From Prevotella jejuni (GTDB lineage: Bacteria; Bacteroidota; Bacteroidia; Bacteroidales; Bacteroidaceae), in contig NZ_FZNZ01000013.1 of assembly GCF_900187995.1 (NCBI RefSeq), positions 40,710 to 104,709 of the forward strand: DNA of 64,000 bases, read 5' to 3'. The notes below the pieces were generated by a model that saw nothing but the letters and a program-made list of their open reading frames with translations, did no database searches and had not been told where the DNA came from. Below are positions 8,830 to 18,223 of the stretch, piece after piece (the first letter of the stretch is position 1; each line of letters opens with the position of its first letter). The position numbers were made by a program, and so were the translations under genes.

Positions 8830-9702
8830 ATGGAGACTACTGAATTATTAAAGAAGGTCCGTAAGATAGAAATCAAGACCTTAGGACTAAGCCAGAATAT
8901 CTTTGCTGGGCAGTATCATTCTGCCTTTAAAGGTCGTGGTATGGCTTTTTCTGAGGTGCGTGAGTATCAGTATGGTGATGATGTTAGAGATATTGATTGG
9001 AATGTAACAGGCCGTTTCCATCGTCCGTATGTAAAGGTATTTGAAGAAGAACGTGAGTTAACAGTGATGTTGCTAATAGATGTTAGTGGCTCACTTGATT
9101 TCGGTACTTTAGGTCAGTTAAAGCGAGAATGTGCAACAGAAATAGCTGCTATTTTAGCTTTTTCTGCTATTCAAAATAATGACAAGATTGGTGTTATATT
9201 CTTCTCAGACCGTATAGAGAAATATATCGCTCCAAAGAAAGGGCGTAAGCACATCCTTTATCTTATTCGTGAAATGTTAACTTTCACACCTAATAGTAAG
9301 AAAACAGATGTAGGAGTAAGTCTTGAATACCTTAATAAAGTGATGAAGCGACGTTGCACTGCATTTGTTATTAGTGATTTCTATACGCGTAAGGATTTTA
9401 GTCAAGAACTTCGAATAGCTAATAAGAAGCACGATGTCGTTGCGATTCAAGTATATGATCCTCGTGCAAAGGATATGCCTGATATAGGATTAATGAAAGT
9501 TATTGATGCTGAAACTGGGCATGAGATGTATGTTGATACACATGATGTGCGCTTAAGAAAGGAACATAAACGGTATTGGATGGAGCGTGAGAAACGCCTA
9601 CATGATACGTTAAGCCAGAGTCGTGTAGATAGTGTGGCGATAGCAACGGATGATGATTATGTTAAAATGTTGATGTCGTTGTTTGCAAAGAGAAATCGAT
9701 GA
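8830..9702 (+). CDS. DUF58 domain protein (Bat operon)
   Basis: A 290-aa soluble DUF58 protein. The family signature GRGMAFSEVREYQYGDDVRDIDWN lies around residues 36-58, followed by a VWA-like fold with LLIDVSGSLDFG (DxSxS-type MIDAS loop). No signal peptide is seen. DUF58 proteins normally pair with MoxR ATPases, as here. It overlaps the next gene by four bases (ATGA), which suggests coupled translation. Exact biochemical role is unknown. Confidence 0.93.
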   Translation: METTELLKKVRKIEIKTLGLSQNIFAGQYHSAFKGRGMAFSEVREYQYGDDVRDIDWNVTGRFHRPYVKVFEEERELTVMLLIDVSGSLDFGTLGQLKRECATEIAAILAFSAIQNNDKIGVIFFSDRIEKYIAPKKGRKHILYLIREMLTFTPNSKKTDVGVSLEYLNKVMKRRCTAFVISDFYTRKDFSQELRIANKKHDVVAIQVYDPRAKDMPDIGLMKVIDAETGHEMYVDTHDVRLRKEHKRYWMEREKRLHDTLSQSRVDSVAIATDDDYVKMLMSLFAKRNR

Positions 9703-10742
9703 AAAGATATATTATACTATTTGTATTGCTAATTCTGACTGTTATATGTCATGCACAGGTACAGGTAACGGCAAGTGTGGATTCTGCCCAGATATTAATT
9801 GGGGGACGTTCACACTATTACATTACTGTAAATGTACCCAAGGGTAAGACGGTTTCTTTCCCAGAATATAATAATAAAAAGGACATAGCAGCAGGAGTGG
9901 AAGTTCTCCAGACTAAGAGCGATACAACAGAAGTAAATAACGAATTAAGAATAAGAAAGATATATACTATAACAGCTTGGGATGCTAAGCATTATACAAT
10001 TCCTGCACAGAAAGTTGTTGTAGGAGATGCTACAACGATGACAGGAAAGGTTGGCTTGAATGTTCAAGCTATTCCTGTAGATACAGTAAAGAACATGCCA
10101 ATGCCACCAGATGACATACAGAAAGTTCCTTTCTCTTGGCATGAGTGGATACCAGTATTTATCTTTATCTTATTGATGATCCTATTTCTTGGTGTTGCAT
10201 TCTATCTCTATCGTATCCTTCGTCATAAGAAGTCAGGATGGAAACCAAAGAAATCAAAGACTTTATCTTTTTATGAACAAGCTAAACACGACCTTACTGA
10301 GATTGCGACAAAGAAACAGATATATAAAGAGCAAAAGGATTATTATACAGATGTTACAAACGTGTTAAGGACATACATCTATCGGAGATTCAATATCAAT
10401 GCATTGGAAATGACTTCTCATGAAATGTTGGATTCTCTTAAAGAGACGTGTGACGCATTGAAGATTGACGACTTAAGAGCGATACTGACAACTGTTGATT
10501 TGGTTAAATTCGCTAAGTATTCAACTAACTTGAATGATATGGATTATTATCTTAATAGTATTGAGCATTTTATTGATAGTACGAAGATAAATGAACCTGT
10601 TGAAGTTGTAAGCGAACCAAAAGAGGATATAAAAGATAAACGTTCACGTAAGATGCTAAAACTTACAATTGCGTTGTTAATTGTTGCGTCTGTAGTAGTA
10701 TTTCTTTATACACTGTCAGAAGTGTATACTCTCGTAATGTAA
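9699..10742 (+). CDS. Bat-operon membrane protein with large periplasmic domain
   Basis: 347 aa. A signal peptide (MKRYIILFVLLILTVICHAQ) precedes a beta-rich periplasmic region of about 130 residues. A membrane segment lies near residues 150-170 (WIPVFIFILLMILFLGVAFYLY), then a helical, probably cytoplasmic domain and a second membrane segment at the C-terminus. The start overlaps the DUF58 stop. Its position between DUF58 and batA matches the unnamed third gene of Bacteroides bat operons. It is likely a partner of the VWA proteins, which is inference from context. Confidence 0.8.
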   Translation: MKRYIILFVLLILTVICHAQVQVTASVDSAQILIGGRSHYYITVNVPKGKTVSFPEYNNKKDIAAGVEVLQTKSDTTEVNNELRIRKIYTITAWDAKHYTIPAQKVVVGDATTMTGKVGLNVQAIPVDTVKNMPMPPDDIQKVPFSWHEWIPVFIFILLMILFLGVAFYLYRILRHKKSGWKPKKSKTLSFYEQAKHDLTEIATKKQIYKEQKDYYTDVTNVLRTYIYRRFNINALEMTSHEMLDSLKETCDALKIDDLRAILTTVDLVKFAKYSTNLNDMDYYLNSIEHFIDSTKINEPVEVVSEPKEDIKDKRSRKMLKLTIALLIVASVVVFLYTLSEVYTLVM

Positions 10743-10761
10743 TATAAATATGATATAAGGA

Positions 10762-11718
10762 ATGGAATTTGCCAATATAGGATATCTACTTTTGCTACTA
10801 TTACTGATACCATATATTTTATGGTATTTCTTTCGTGGTAAAGGTAAAGAGCCAACCATGAGGATGAGCGATACATTTGCTTATCAACATGCTCCCAAGA
10901 GTTGGAAGGTAAGATTAATTCATCTTCCTATGGTTTTGCGTTGTATTGTTTATACTTTGGTGGTTATAATATTGGCACGCCCTCAGACCTATAATACTTG
11001 GGATGATAAAGATACGGAAGGTATTGATATAATGTTGGCAATGGATGTTTCTGCGAGTATGTTAACAGAAGATGTATTCCCTAATCGCTTGGAAGTAGCT
11101 AAGGAAGTAGCGTCTGAGTTTATTAATAGTCGACCAAATGATAACATCGGACTTACGATATTTGCTGGTGAAGCCTTCACGCAATGTCCAATGACACTTG
11201 ATCATACAGCCTTATTAAATCTACTTCATGGTGTGCGTACAGATTTAGTTACGAGTGGACTGATGCAAGATGGTACTGCTATTGGTATGGGCTTGGCGAA
11301 TTCTGTTAGTCGTTTGAAAGACTCAAAGGCAAAGAGTAAGATAGTCATCCTTTTAACTGATGGTAGTAATAATGTTGGTTCTATCTCTCCGATGACAGCA
11401 GCTTCTATTGCTAAGAAATTCGGTATCAGAGTCTATACGATTGGTCTTGGTAGAGAGACAGGTGAGGATATAGGTGCTATTGACTATAAGACTCTGCAGG
11501 ACATAGCCGTTTCAACACATGGAGAATTCTATAGAGCACAAAGTCAGGCAGAGTTATCTAAAATTTATCAAGATATTGATAAACTTGAAAAAACTAAGAT
11601 GAAGGTAAAGGCTTATGACCATCTGCATGAAGCTTATATGCCTTTTGCATGGTTAGCATTGATACTTTTTTGCTTTGAGCTATTACTTCGTTGGACAGTC
11701 TTTAGACGTTTACCATAA
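10762..11718 (+). CDS. batA: BatA, membrane VWA protein
   Basis: 318 aa. Two N-terminal membrane segments (about residues 6-24 and 56-73) and one near the C-terminus flank a von Willebrand A domain. The MIDAS motif is DVSAS at residues 95-99, with the conserved Thr in DGTAIGMG and Asp in LLTDGSNN. BatA/BatB are metal-dependent adhesion-type proteins of the inner membrane required for aerotolerance in B. fragilis. It follows the preceding gene by 19 bases and is similar to the next gene, indicating an old duplication. Confidence 0.92.
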   Translation: MEFANIGYLLLLLLLIPYILWYFFRGKGKEPTMRMSDTFAYQHAPKSWKVRLIHLPMVLRCIVYTLVVIILARPQTYNTWDDKDTEGIDIMLAMDVSASMLTEDVFPNRLEVAKEVASEFINSRPNDNIGLTIFAGEAFTQCPMTLDHTALLNLLHGVRTDLVTSGLMQDGTAIGMGLANSVSRLKDSKAKSKIVILLTDGSNNVGSISPMTAASIAKKFGIRVYTIGLGRETGEDIGAIDYKTLQDIAVSTHGEFYRAQSQAELSKIYQDIDKLEKTKMKVKAYDHLHEAYMPFAWLALILFCFELLLRWTVFRRLP

Positions 11719-11775
11719 GTTTATCTCTTTGTAATGTCAATAATAGATCAATTGCATAACAAGAATATTTGAAGA

Positions 11776-12771
11776 ATGTTTAGATTTGATAATCCTATAT
11801 ATCTATGGTTGTTGTTACTGATACCTTTATCAGTAATGATTTACTTGTATTCTATTCGTAAGCGTAAGCAACGAATAGCAAGATTTGGGAATCCCACACT
11901 TGTACGCCAACTATCTCCAATGACAAGTAAGAAACGTAGTTGGATTAAATTTGTGTTACTTGAATTGTCATTGCTTTTTCTCATACTTATTCTTGCTCGT
12001 CCACAAATAGGAAGTAAGCTTGCAACTAACAAGGAGCGAGAAGGAATAGAGACTATTATAGCACTTGATATTAGTAACTCTATGTTGGCAGAGGATGTTG
12101 CTCCGTCTCGTTTAGAAAAGAGTAAGTTGTTGGTAGAGAACTTAATGAATAAGTTTAGCGAGGATAGAATAGGGTTAATAGTCTTTGCTGGAGATGCTTT
12201 TGTTCAGTTACCGATAACAAGTGATTATGTTTCTGCTAAGATGTTTTTAGATAATATCAACCCTTCATTAATTGAAACACAGGGTACTGACATAGGAAAA
12301 GCACTCCAACTTTCTATGAATAGCTTCACACCTAATTCAAAAGTGGGTAAGGCTATTATCTTGATAACAGATGGTGAAGATAATGAAGGTGGTGCTGAAG
12401 AAATGGCAAAGCAGGCACAAAGTAAGGGTATAAAAGTCTTCATTTTGGGTATTGGCTCAAAAGAAGGGGCCACTATCCCAATGCCAGATGGAGGATTATT
12501 AAAGACTTCGACTGGTGATGTTGTTAAGACACATCTTAATGAAGAGATGTGTAAACAAATTGCTGACGCAGGTCATGGCGTTTATCTTCATGTTAATAAT
12601 AGTAGTACTGCCGATGCTGTGCTGGGTAGAGAACTCGATAAACTTCAAAAAGGAAAAATCAATAATATTGCTTATAGCGACTTTGATGAGCAATTTCAAG
12701 CATTAGCATTGCTTGTTGTTATTTTATTGATTGCAGATGCTGTATTACTTGAAAGAAAAAGACGATGGTAA
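11776..12771 (+). CDS. batB: BatB, membrane VWA protein
   Basis: 331 aa with the same plan as BatA: N-terminal membrane segments at about residues 8-25 and 57-73, VWA domain and a C-terminal membrane segment ending in a KRRW-type basic tail. The MIDAS loop is DISNS at residues 98-102; LITDGEDNEGG supplies the later metal ligand. Conserved LARPQIG after TM2 is shared with BatA. The start of batC lies just after its stop. Confidence 0.92.
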   Translation: MFRFDNPIYLWLLLLIPLSVMIYLYSIRKRKQRIARFGNPTLVRQLSPMTSKKRSWIKFVLLELSLLFLILILARPQIGSKLATNKEREGIETIIALDISNSMLAEDVAPSRLEKSKLLVENLMNKFSEDRIGLIVFAGDAFVQLPITSDYVSAKMFLDNINPSLIETQGTDIGKALQLSMNSFTPNSKVGKAIILITDGEDNEGGAEEMAKQAQSKGIKVFILGIGSKEGATIPMPDGGLLKTSTGDVVKTHLNEEMCKQIADAGHGVYLHVNNSSTADAVLGRELDKLQKGKINNIAYSDFDEQFQALALLVVILLIADAVLLERKRRW

Positions 12772-12775
12772 GAGT

Positions 12776-13462
12776 ATGACAAAACGACTTTATATCATAG
12801 TGTGTTTATTGATGATGTTTGTTGAAATGAATGGACAAACATCTAATCAACTGATAAGGGAAGGGAATAGACTCTTTTCCTCAAAGAAGTATGCTCAATC
12901 TGAGATACTTTATCGCAAAGCAGTAGATAAGGATGTCAACAATGCTATTGCTAATTATAATTTAGGCCGAAGCCTACAAGAACAGAAGAAGAACGCAGAA
13001 GCAAAGAAATTTTATGAAGCTGCAGCAAAGTTAGAGAAGGATCCTATTCGTCAGTCAAGTAGTTACAATAACTTAGGAACTATCTTCCAAAACGAAAAAG
13101 ACTACACAAAGGCGATAGAGGCTTATAAAAATGCGTTACGTCATAATCCAAACCACAATAACGCACGATATAATCTTGAATTGTGTAAACAAAAGCAGAA
13201 GCAACAAAAGCAGAAGCAACAATCATCAAACGATAAGAAGAATAAATCCAATAAGGATAAAGATAAGAAGAAGCAGTCTCAGAATAAGAATCAAAAGAAC
13301 AATCAGAAAAAGAATAATCAGCAGAAAGATAAGCAAGATATGAGTAAAGAGAATGCTGAGCAGCTTCTTAATGCTGTTAAGCAACAAGAGAAAGAGACTC
13401 AAGAGCGTTTATCAAAAGCTATGCGTCAGCCTTCTGATAGAAAACTTGATAAAAACTGGTAA
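12776..13462 (+). CDS. batC: BatC, secreted TPR protein
   Basis: 228 aa from the ATG at 12776; an ATG in the same frame at 12731 would overlap batB and would not begin with a signal peptide. Residues 1-21 form a signal peptide (MTKRLYIIVCLLMMFVEMNG). Three TPR units follow (residues about 25-135), then a very basic Lys/Gln/Asn-rich low-complexity stretch (residues about 138-190). It is probably a periplasmic scaffold for the VWA and BatD proteins. Confidence 0.9.
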   Translation: MTKRLYIIVCLLMMFVEMNGQTSNQLIREGNRLFSSKKYAQSEILYRKAVDKDVNNAIANYNLGRSLQEQKKNAEAKKFYEAAAKLEKDPIRQSSSYNNLGTIFQNEKDYTKAIEAYKNALRHNPNHNNARYNLELCKQKQKQQKQKQQSSNDKKNKSNKDKDKKKQSQNKNQKNNQKKNNQQKDKQDMSKENAEQLLNAVKQQEKETQERLSKAMRQPSDRKLDKNW

Positions 13463-13472
13463 TATTGGAAAT

Positions 13473-16028
13473 ATGAAACGATATATATTTTTATTATTTT
13501 CTCTCATGAGTGTTTGTTTCTTACAAGCACAACGAGTACGAGTAGCTGCACCTAAACAAGTAACTGTTGGAGAGGAGTTCCAAGTTGAATATGTTGTATA
13601 TACTCAAGATGTACGTAGATTTCAGTTGGGAAGATTGTCAAACGGTGTTGAAAAAGTATTTGGGCCGGCAACTTCATCACAATCCAATTATCAATTTATT
13701 GATGGACATGCAAGTAGTTCATCTTCTGTATCATTCACATACGTATTTGTAGCTACAAAGAAAGGTAGCGTAAGTATTGGCCCTGCACATATCTTTGTGA
13801 ATGGTCAGGAATTAGCTTCAACACCTGTAAAGATTATGGCTACTACAGGGTCTCATGGCTCTATGAGTAATGGATATTATGATACGCGAAGTGATTCTCG
13901 TTCAGCTGCTTCAAAGGTAACAGCTAAGGACTTATTCATCAAGGTAAGTGCAAATAAGACCACTGTATATGAGCAGGAGCCAGTCTTACTTACATATAAG
14001 GTATATACAACAAAGAACTTACGTCAGCTTATTGGTAAAATGCCCGATTTGGCGGGATTTCATGTACAAGAAATAGATTTACCACAACAAAAGACTTTCC
14101 ATAAAGAACGTATAGGAAAACGTGTGTACAACTGTGTCACTTGGAGTCAGTATGTTATGTATCCACAAATGACGGGTACATTAAAGGTTCCTCCTTTGAC
14201 TTTCCATGGTGTCATTCAGGTACCAAATAGTTTCAATCCTTTTGAAGCTTTTGGCATCGATGGAGGGAGTACAAGTTTCAAGAAAGATGTCGTAGCGCCA
14301 GAATTAGCTATAAAGGTTCTTCCTTTACCTAATCGTCCTGCTAATTTCTCAGGTGGTGTTGGACATTTCAATCTCTCGGCACAATTAAATAAGAAGGAAG
14401 TTAAAGCTGGCAATCCAATTACTATTCGTGTTGTTGTCAGTGGAGCAGGCAACTTGAAACTAATTAAGCAGCCTATTATTCAAATTCCTAAGGGAGTTGA
14501 ATCTTATGATGTTAAGGTAACAGACAAAACTCAGCTTACTACAAAAGGAGCTGAAGGAAACATGATTTATGATCAGGTTGTAATACCTCATCAAGAAGGT
14601 CTTGTAGCTATTCCTCCTGTAAAGTTCTGTTATTATGACTTATCACAAAAGAAGTATATTACGTTACAGACTGAGCCAATGGACTTGGTTGTATCTCGAG
14701 GTGATGGTTCCTCAAAAGACATTCTGTCTGTTGATTTGCCTAATGAGGACATATTACCTTTGAAGAAGGGTGACAGCACTCTTGATAATATTGGTAATTT
14801 ATTCTTCGGTTCTACAGTATATTATATTATTCTAATTCTACTGTTAAGTATAGGTGGTGGTTTGTCTTTCTACTATCGTAAACGTTTTGCTTATCGTGTA
14901 GATATGGTTTTTAAGCGAGGTAAGAACGCAAATCGTATAGCTTCCAGTCGTTTACGTGCTGCTGAACTCTTGATGTTAAAGAATAAGAACCTTGATTTCT
15001 ATGATGAGGTATTACAAACTTTATGGGGTTATGCGAGTGATAAGCTAAATCTGCCGGTAGAACATTTGTCACGTGAGAATTTGAGTGAACAATTTAGTAA
15101 GATAGATATAGCAAAGGAAGTAATAGATAATTATATCTCTGCTATTGATGAATGTGAGTTTGAGCGTTATGCTCCAGGAGACGAAAAAGGTAATATGAAA
15201 CGTACTCTAACTGTTGCAATGAAGGCTATTGCTGATATGGAAGAGGCTATTAAGAAATTGAAATCCTCAAAGAAAAAGGCATTCCTCTTTTTGCCTTTAC
15301 TCTTCTGTCTGTCGTTCTTCTTCTCTGCGCAGCTTTCTGCACAGACTAAGTCAGATGTAGATAATCTCTATCAGAAAGGAAATTATGTACAAGCAGTGAA
15401 GGGTTATGAGAAGTTATTAAAGCAGGGAGAGTCTGCCGCTTTATATTATAACCTTGGTAACTGCTATTATCGACTTGATAATATTCCTCACGCTGTATTA
15501 TCTTATGAGCGTGCACAACGTCTTGCCCCAAGTGATGAAGATATTCGTTTCAATCTTCAGTTAGCGCAGTCTAAGACAATAGACAATTTAACTCCTGAGT
15601 CTGAGATGATTTTTGTTACTTGGTATAAGGCATTGGTTAATCTCTTTAGTATAGATAGCTGGGCTTATCTTAGTCTTGTTTGTCTATTTATTTCTATTGT
15701 GGCACTTGTTGTTTATTTATTTGTTGATATAGAAATTCTTAGAAAGTTATCTAAGATAGTACTGCCTTTGTTCTTTTTCTTCTTCCTTATCAATACTTTC
15801 TTTGCTATACAACAGGTATATCTATTAGACTCAGAAACCCATGGTATTATCATGTCGCCTTCTGCTGTTGTTAGAAAGATGCCCGATCAGAAATCTGCTG
15901 ACTCCTTTATTCTCCATGAAGGATCGAAAGTGAGAATCATAGATAATAGCATGAGTCAATGGACTGAAATCAAATTAAGTGATGGTCGCCAAGGCTGGAT
16001 AAAGGCTGATAATGTTGAGGCTATTTAA
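13473..16028 (+). CDS. batD: BatD-BatE fusion protein
   Basis: 851 aa from the ATG at 13473, which begins a clear signal peptide; an upstream in-frame start would overlap batC. Residues 20-440 are the periplasmic BatD (oxygen-tolerance) region, with a membrane segment at about 447-466 and a cytoplasmic domain to about 590. Then a hydrophobic segment (601-625) that looks like the signal peptide of a separate BatE precedes TPR repeats, two more membrane segments and a C-terminal SH3-type domain (VVRKMPDQKSADSFILHEGSKVRI). In many Bacteroidales batD and batE are separate genes; here they are joined in one frame. Confidence 0.88.
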   Translation: MKRYIFLLFSLMSVCFLQAQRVRVAAPKQVTVGEEFQVEYVVYTQDVRRFQLGRLSNGVEKVFGPATSSQSNYQFIDGHASSSSSVSFTYVFVATKKGSVSIGPAHIFVNGQELASTPVKIMATTGSHGSMSNGYYDTRSDSRSAASKVTAKDLFIKVSANKTTVYEQEPVLLTYKVYTTKNLRQLIGKMPDLAGFHVQEIDLPQQKTFHKERIGKRVYNCVTWSQYVMYPQMTGTLKVPPLTFHGVIQVPNSFNPFEAFGIDGGSTSFKKDVVAPELAIKVLPLPNRPANFSGGVGHFNLSAQLNKKEVKAGNPITIRVVVSGAGNLKLIKQPIIQIPKGVESYDVKVTDKTQLTTKGAEGNMIYDQVVIPHQEGLVAIPPVKFCYYDLSQKKYITLQTEPMDLVVSRGDGSSKDILSVDLPNEDILPLKKGDSTLDNIGNLFFGSTVYYIILILLLSIGGGLSFYYRKRFAYRVDMVFKRGKNANRIASSRLRAAELLMLKNKNLDFYDEVLQTLWGYASDKLNLPVEHLSRENLSEQFSKIDIAKEVIDNYISAIDECEFERYAPGDEKGNMKRTLTVAMKAIADMEEAIKKLKSSKKKAFLFLPLLFCLSFFFSAQLSAQTKSDVDNLYQKGNYVQAVKGYEKLLKQGESAALYYNLGNCYYRLDNIPHAVLSYERAQRLAPSDEDIRFNLQLAQSKTIDNLTPESEMIFVTWYKALVNLFSIDSWAYLSLVCLFISIVALVVYLFVDIEILRKLSKIVLPLFFFFFLINTFFAIQQVYLLDSETHGIIMSPSAVVRKMPDQKSADSFILHEGSKVRIIDNSMSQWTEIKLSDGRQGWIKADNVEAI

Positions 16029-16063
16029 GTCTGTTGTCAGTTAACATTTGTTTTAATCGAAGG

Positions 16064-16759
16064 ATGAATTTAGACGCTTTACAGACATTTGATAAGTCAA
16101 TTTTACTCGCATTCAATGGAGGTGAGAATATCTTTCTTGACTCTTTTGTGCTCACGTTGACGTCTGCTTACACGTGGATTCCTCTTTATGCGTCTTTACT
16201 TTATCTGGTTATAAAGAATAATGAGAATTGGCAGAAGATAATGCTTATTATTGGTACTGTTGCATTAGGTCTTTTCATAGTGAATGGCACCAATCTTGGT
16301 ATTGTCAAACCACTCATCGCAAGGGCACGACCGCTTAATAGTCCTGACTTACAAGGGATAGTTGTTTCCGTAAACCATTACGTGGCCGATGGCTACAGCT
16401 TCTTCTCTTCTCATACGGCAAACGCATTTGTTCTTGCTGTTTTTTTCAGTTTATTAGTACGCGACCGTACCTTTTCTATCTTGATGATAGTGTGGAGTAT
16501 TATCGTATCACTAACCCGTCCTTATCTTGGAGTCCATTACCCTTCAGATGTACTTGTAGGTATGATATTTGGCTCAAGTGTCGCTGTTCTCATTTATTTT
16601 TTATACCTTCGCATGTATATTCGGTTTAGTGATAAGTTACACTATATCTCTACGAAATATACGCGAACAGGTTATAGCTTCGCAGATATAGACGTTGTTA
16701 TCTGTGTACTTATATTGTCATTCATTTATGCGGCATTTCGTGCCGTCTTATCTATATAA
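16064..16759 (+). CDS. PAP2-family membrane phosphatase
   Basis: 231 aa from the ATG at 16064. About six membrane segments. All three phosphatase motifs are visible: KPLIARARP (KxxxxxxRP), SFFSSHTA (the PSGH-type motif, catalytic His) and TRPYLGVHYPSD (the SRxxxxxHxxxD motif, with Thr replacing Ser). Such enzymes remove phosphate from undecaprenyl pyrophosphate or phospholipid phosphates on the outer face of the inner membrane. It follows the Bat operon by 35 bases and queA follows by 8, so co-transcription is likely. Confidence 0.88.
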   Translation: MNLDALQTFDKSILLAFNGGENIFLDSFVLTLTSAYTWIPLYASLLYLVIKNNENWQKIMLIIGTVALGLFIVNGTNLGIVKPLIARARPLNSPDLQGIVVSVNHYVADGYSFFSSHTANAFVLAVFFSLLVRDRTFSILMIVWSIIVSLTRPYLGVHYPSDVLVGMIFGSSVAVLIYFLYLRMYIRFSDKLHYISTKYTRTGYSFADIDVVICVLILSFIYAAFRAVLSI

Positions 16760-16767
16760 ATTAAATT

Positions 16768-18039
16768 ATGTCTGAAGATACAAAACATATTTGCATTACT
16801 GATTATAACTACCCACTCCCCGATGAGCGCATCGCTAAGTTTCCATTAACAGAGCGCGACCATAGTAAGCTGTTGCTCTATAAACATGGTGAAGTATCGG
16901 AGAACATTTTCTATAATCTTCCAGAATATTTGCCTAAGGGTGCATTAATGGTTTTCAACAATACGAAAGTCATTCAGGCACGTATGCACTTTCGCAAGGA
17001 GACAGGAGCACTTATAGAAGTGTTCCTTATGGAGCCAGCACAGCCAACAGACTATGAATTGATGTTCCAAACTAATCACGAGTGTGCGTGGCTTTGTATG
17101 GTTGGCAACCTTAAGAAGTGGAAGGAAGGGGCATTAAAGCGTGCGTTTGAAATCAAAGGACATAAGTTGACCCTCACTGCAACTATGGACCGTAGCAAGG
17201 TGCATGAGCAGGCAGGTGGTACTAATCATTGGATTCATTTTGAGTGGGATAATGCTAACATCTCGTTTGCTGAAATCCTTGAAGCCGTAGGCGAATTACC
17301 TATCCCTCCGTATCTTAACCGTGCGACAGAGGAGAGTGATAAGGAAACCTATCAGACGGTTTATTCAAAGATTAAAGGTTCTGTAGCAGCACCTACGGCT
17401 GGACTTCATTTTACAGATAAGGTGTTAAATGCTTTGGACGAGTATGGTATTGACCGTGAAGAACTCACACTCCACGTGGGTGCAGGTACTTTCAAACCTG
17501 TAAAGAGCCACGAGATAGAGGGACATAGTATGCACACGGAGTATGTAGTTGTTCGTCGACAAACCTTAGAGAAACTTTTACAGCATAATTGCAATGCTGT
17601 TGCTGTTGGAACAACAAGCGTCAGAACTCTTGAAAGCCTTTATTATATGGGTGTGAAACTTGTGTCAGCTCCCGATATGGCTGAGAAGGACCTCCACGTT
17701 AATCAGTGGGAACCATACGATTTACCACATAATGAAGAAGGACTGGTCGAGGTGAATGGCAAAGCTGTATCTGTTGATGAAGCTATAAGGAACTTACTTA
17801 CTTATTTAGACAGGGACGGATTGAACGCACTTCACTCAAGCACACAGATTATCATAGCGCCAGGATATTCATACAAGATAGTCAAAGCACTTGTAACTAA
17901 TTTCCATCAACCACAATCCACACTGCTACTTTTGGTAAGTGCATTCCTGAAAGGTGATTGGCGCAAGGTCTATGACTATGCACTTAGTCATGATTTTCGT
18001 TTCTTAAGTTATGGTGACTCCTCTTTACTTATACCTTAA
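16768..18039 (+). CDS. queA: S-adenosylmethionine:tRNA ribosyltransferase-isomerase (long form)
   Basis: Transfers and isomerises the ribosyl moiety of SAM onto 7-aminomethyl-7-deazaguanine in tRNA, giving epoxyqueuosine. Family segments are YPLPDERIAKFPLTERDHSKLLLY, VFNNTKVIQARM, VAAPTAGLHFT, LHVGAGTFKPVK, HTEYVVV and VTNFHQPQSTLLLLVSAF. At 423 aa it is longer than the usual 340-360 aa, with extra sequence near residues 85-175 and 285-345. It may be a Bacteroidetes QueA variant or paralogue; a second canonical queA elsewhere would change the reading. Confidence 0.82.
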   Translation: MSEDTKHICITDYNYPLPDERIAKFPLTERDHSKLLLYKHGEVSENIFYNLPEYLPKGALMVFNNTKVIQARMHFRKETGALIEVFLMEPAQPTDYELMFQTNHECAWLCMVGNLKKWKEGALKRAFEIKGHKLTLTATMDRSKVHEQAGGTNHWIHFEWDNANISFAEILEAVGELPIPPYLNRATEESDKETYQTVYSKIKGSVAAPTAGLHFTDKVLNALDEYGIDREELTLHVGAGTFKPVKSHEIEGHSMHTEYVVVRRQTLEKLLQHNCNAVAVGTTSVRTLESLYYMGVKLVSAPDMAEKDLHVNQWEPYDLPHNEEGLVEVNGKAVSVDEAIRNLLTYLDRDGLNALHSSTQIIIAPGYSYKIVKALVTNFHQPQSTLLLLVSAFLKGDWRKVYDYALSHDFRFLSYGDSSLLIP

Positions 18040-18223
18040 TATAATAAGGTGAATATAAGATTTTGAGGTACCATTCCAAATGATCGAGTGCATTATTTCC
18101 ACTGGTAAGATATATTAGGAGGTGTGTGCTCAATAAATAATACTCAATGGGGAGAAGACGCGACTAAACTTTTTAATGTAGATAGATGTGTCAATCCCAA
18201 AAAACTTTAATGATAGGTTAAAG

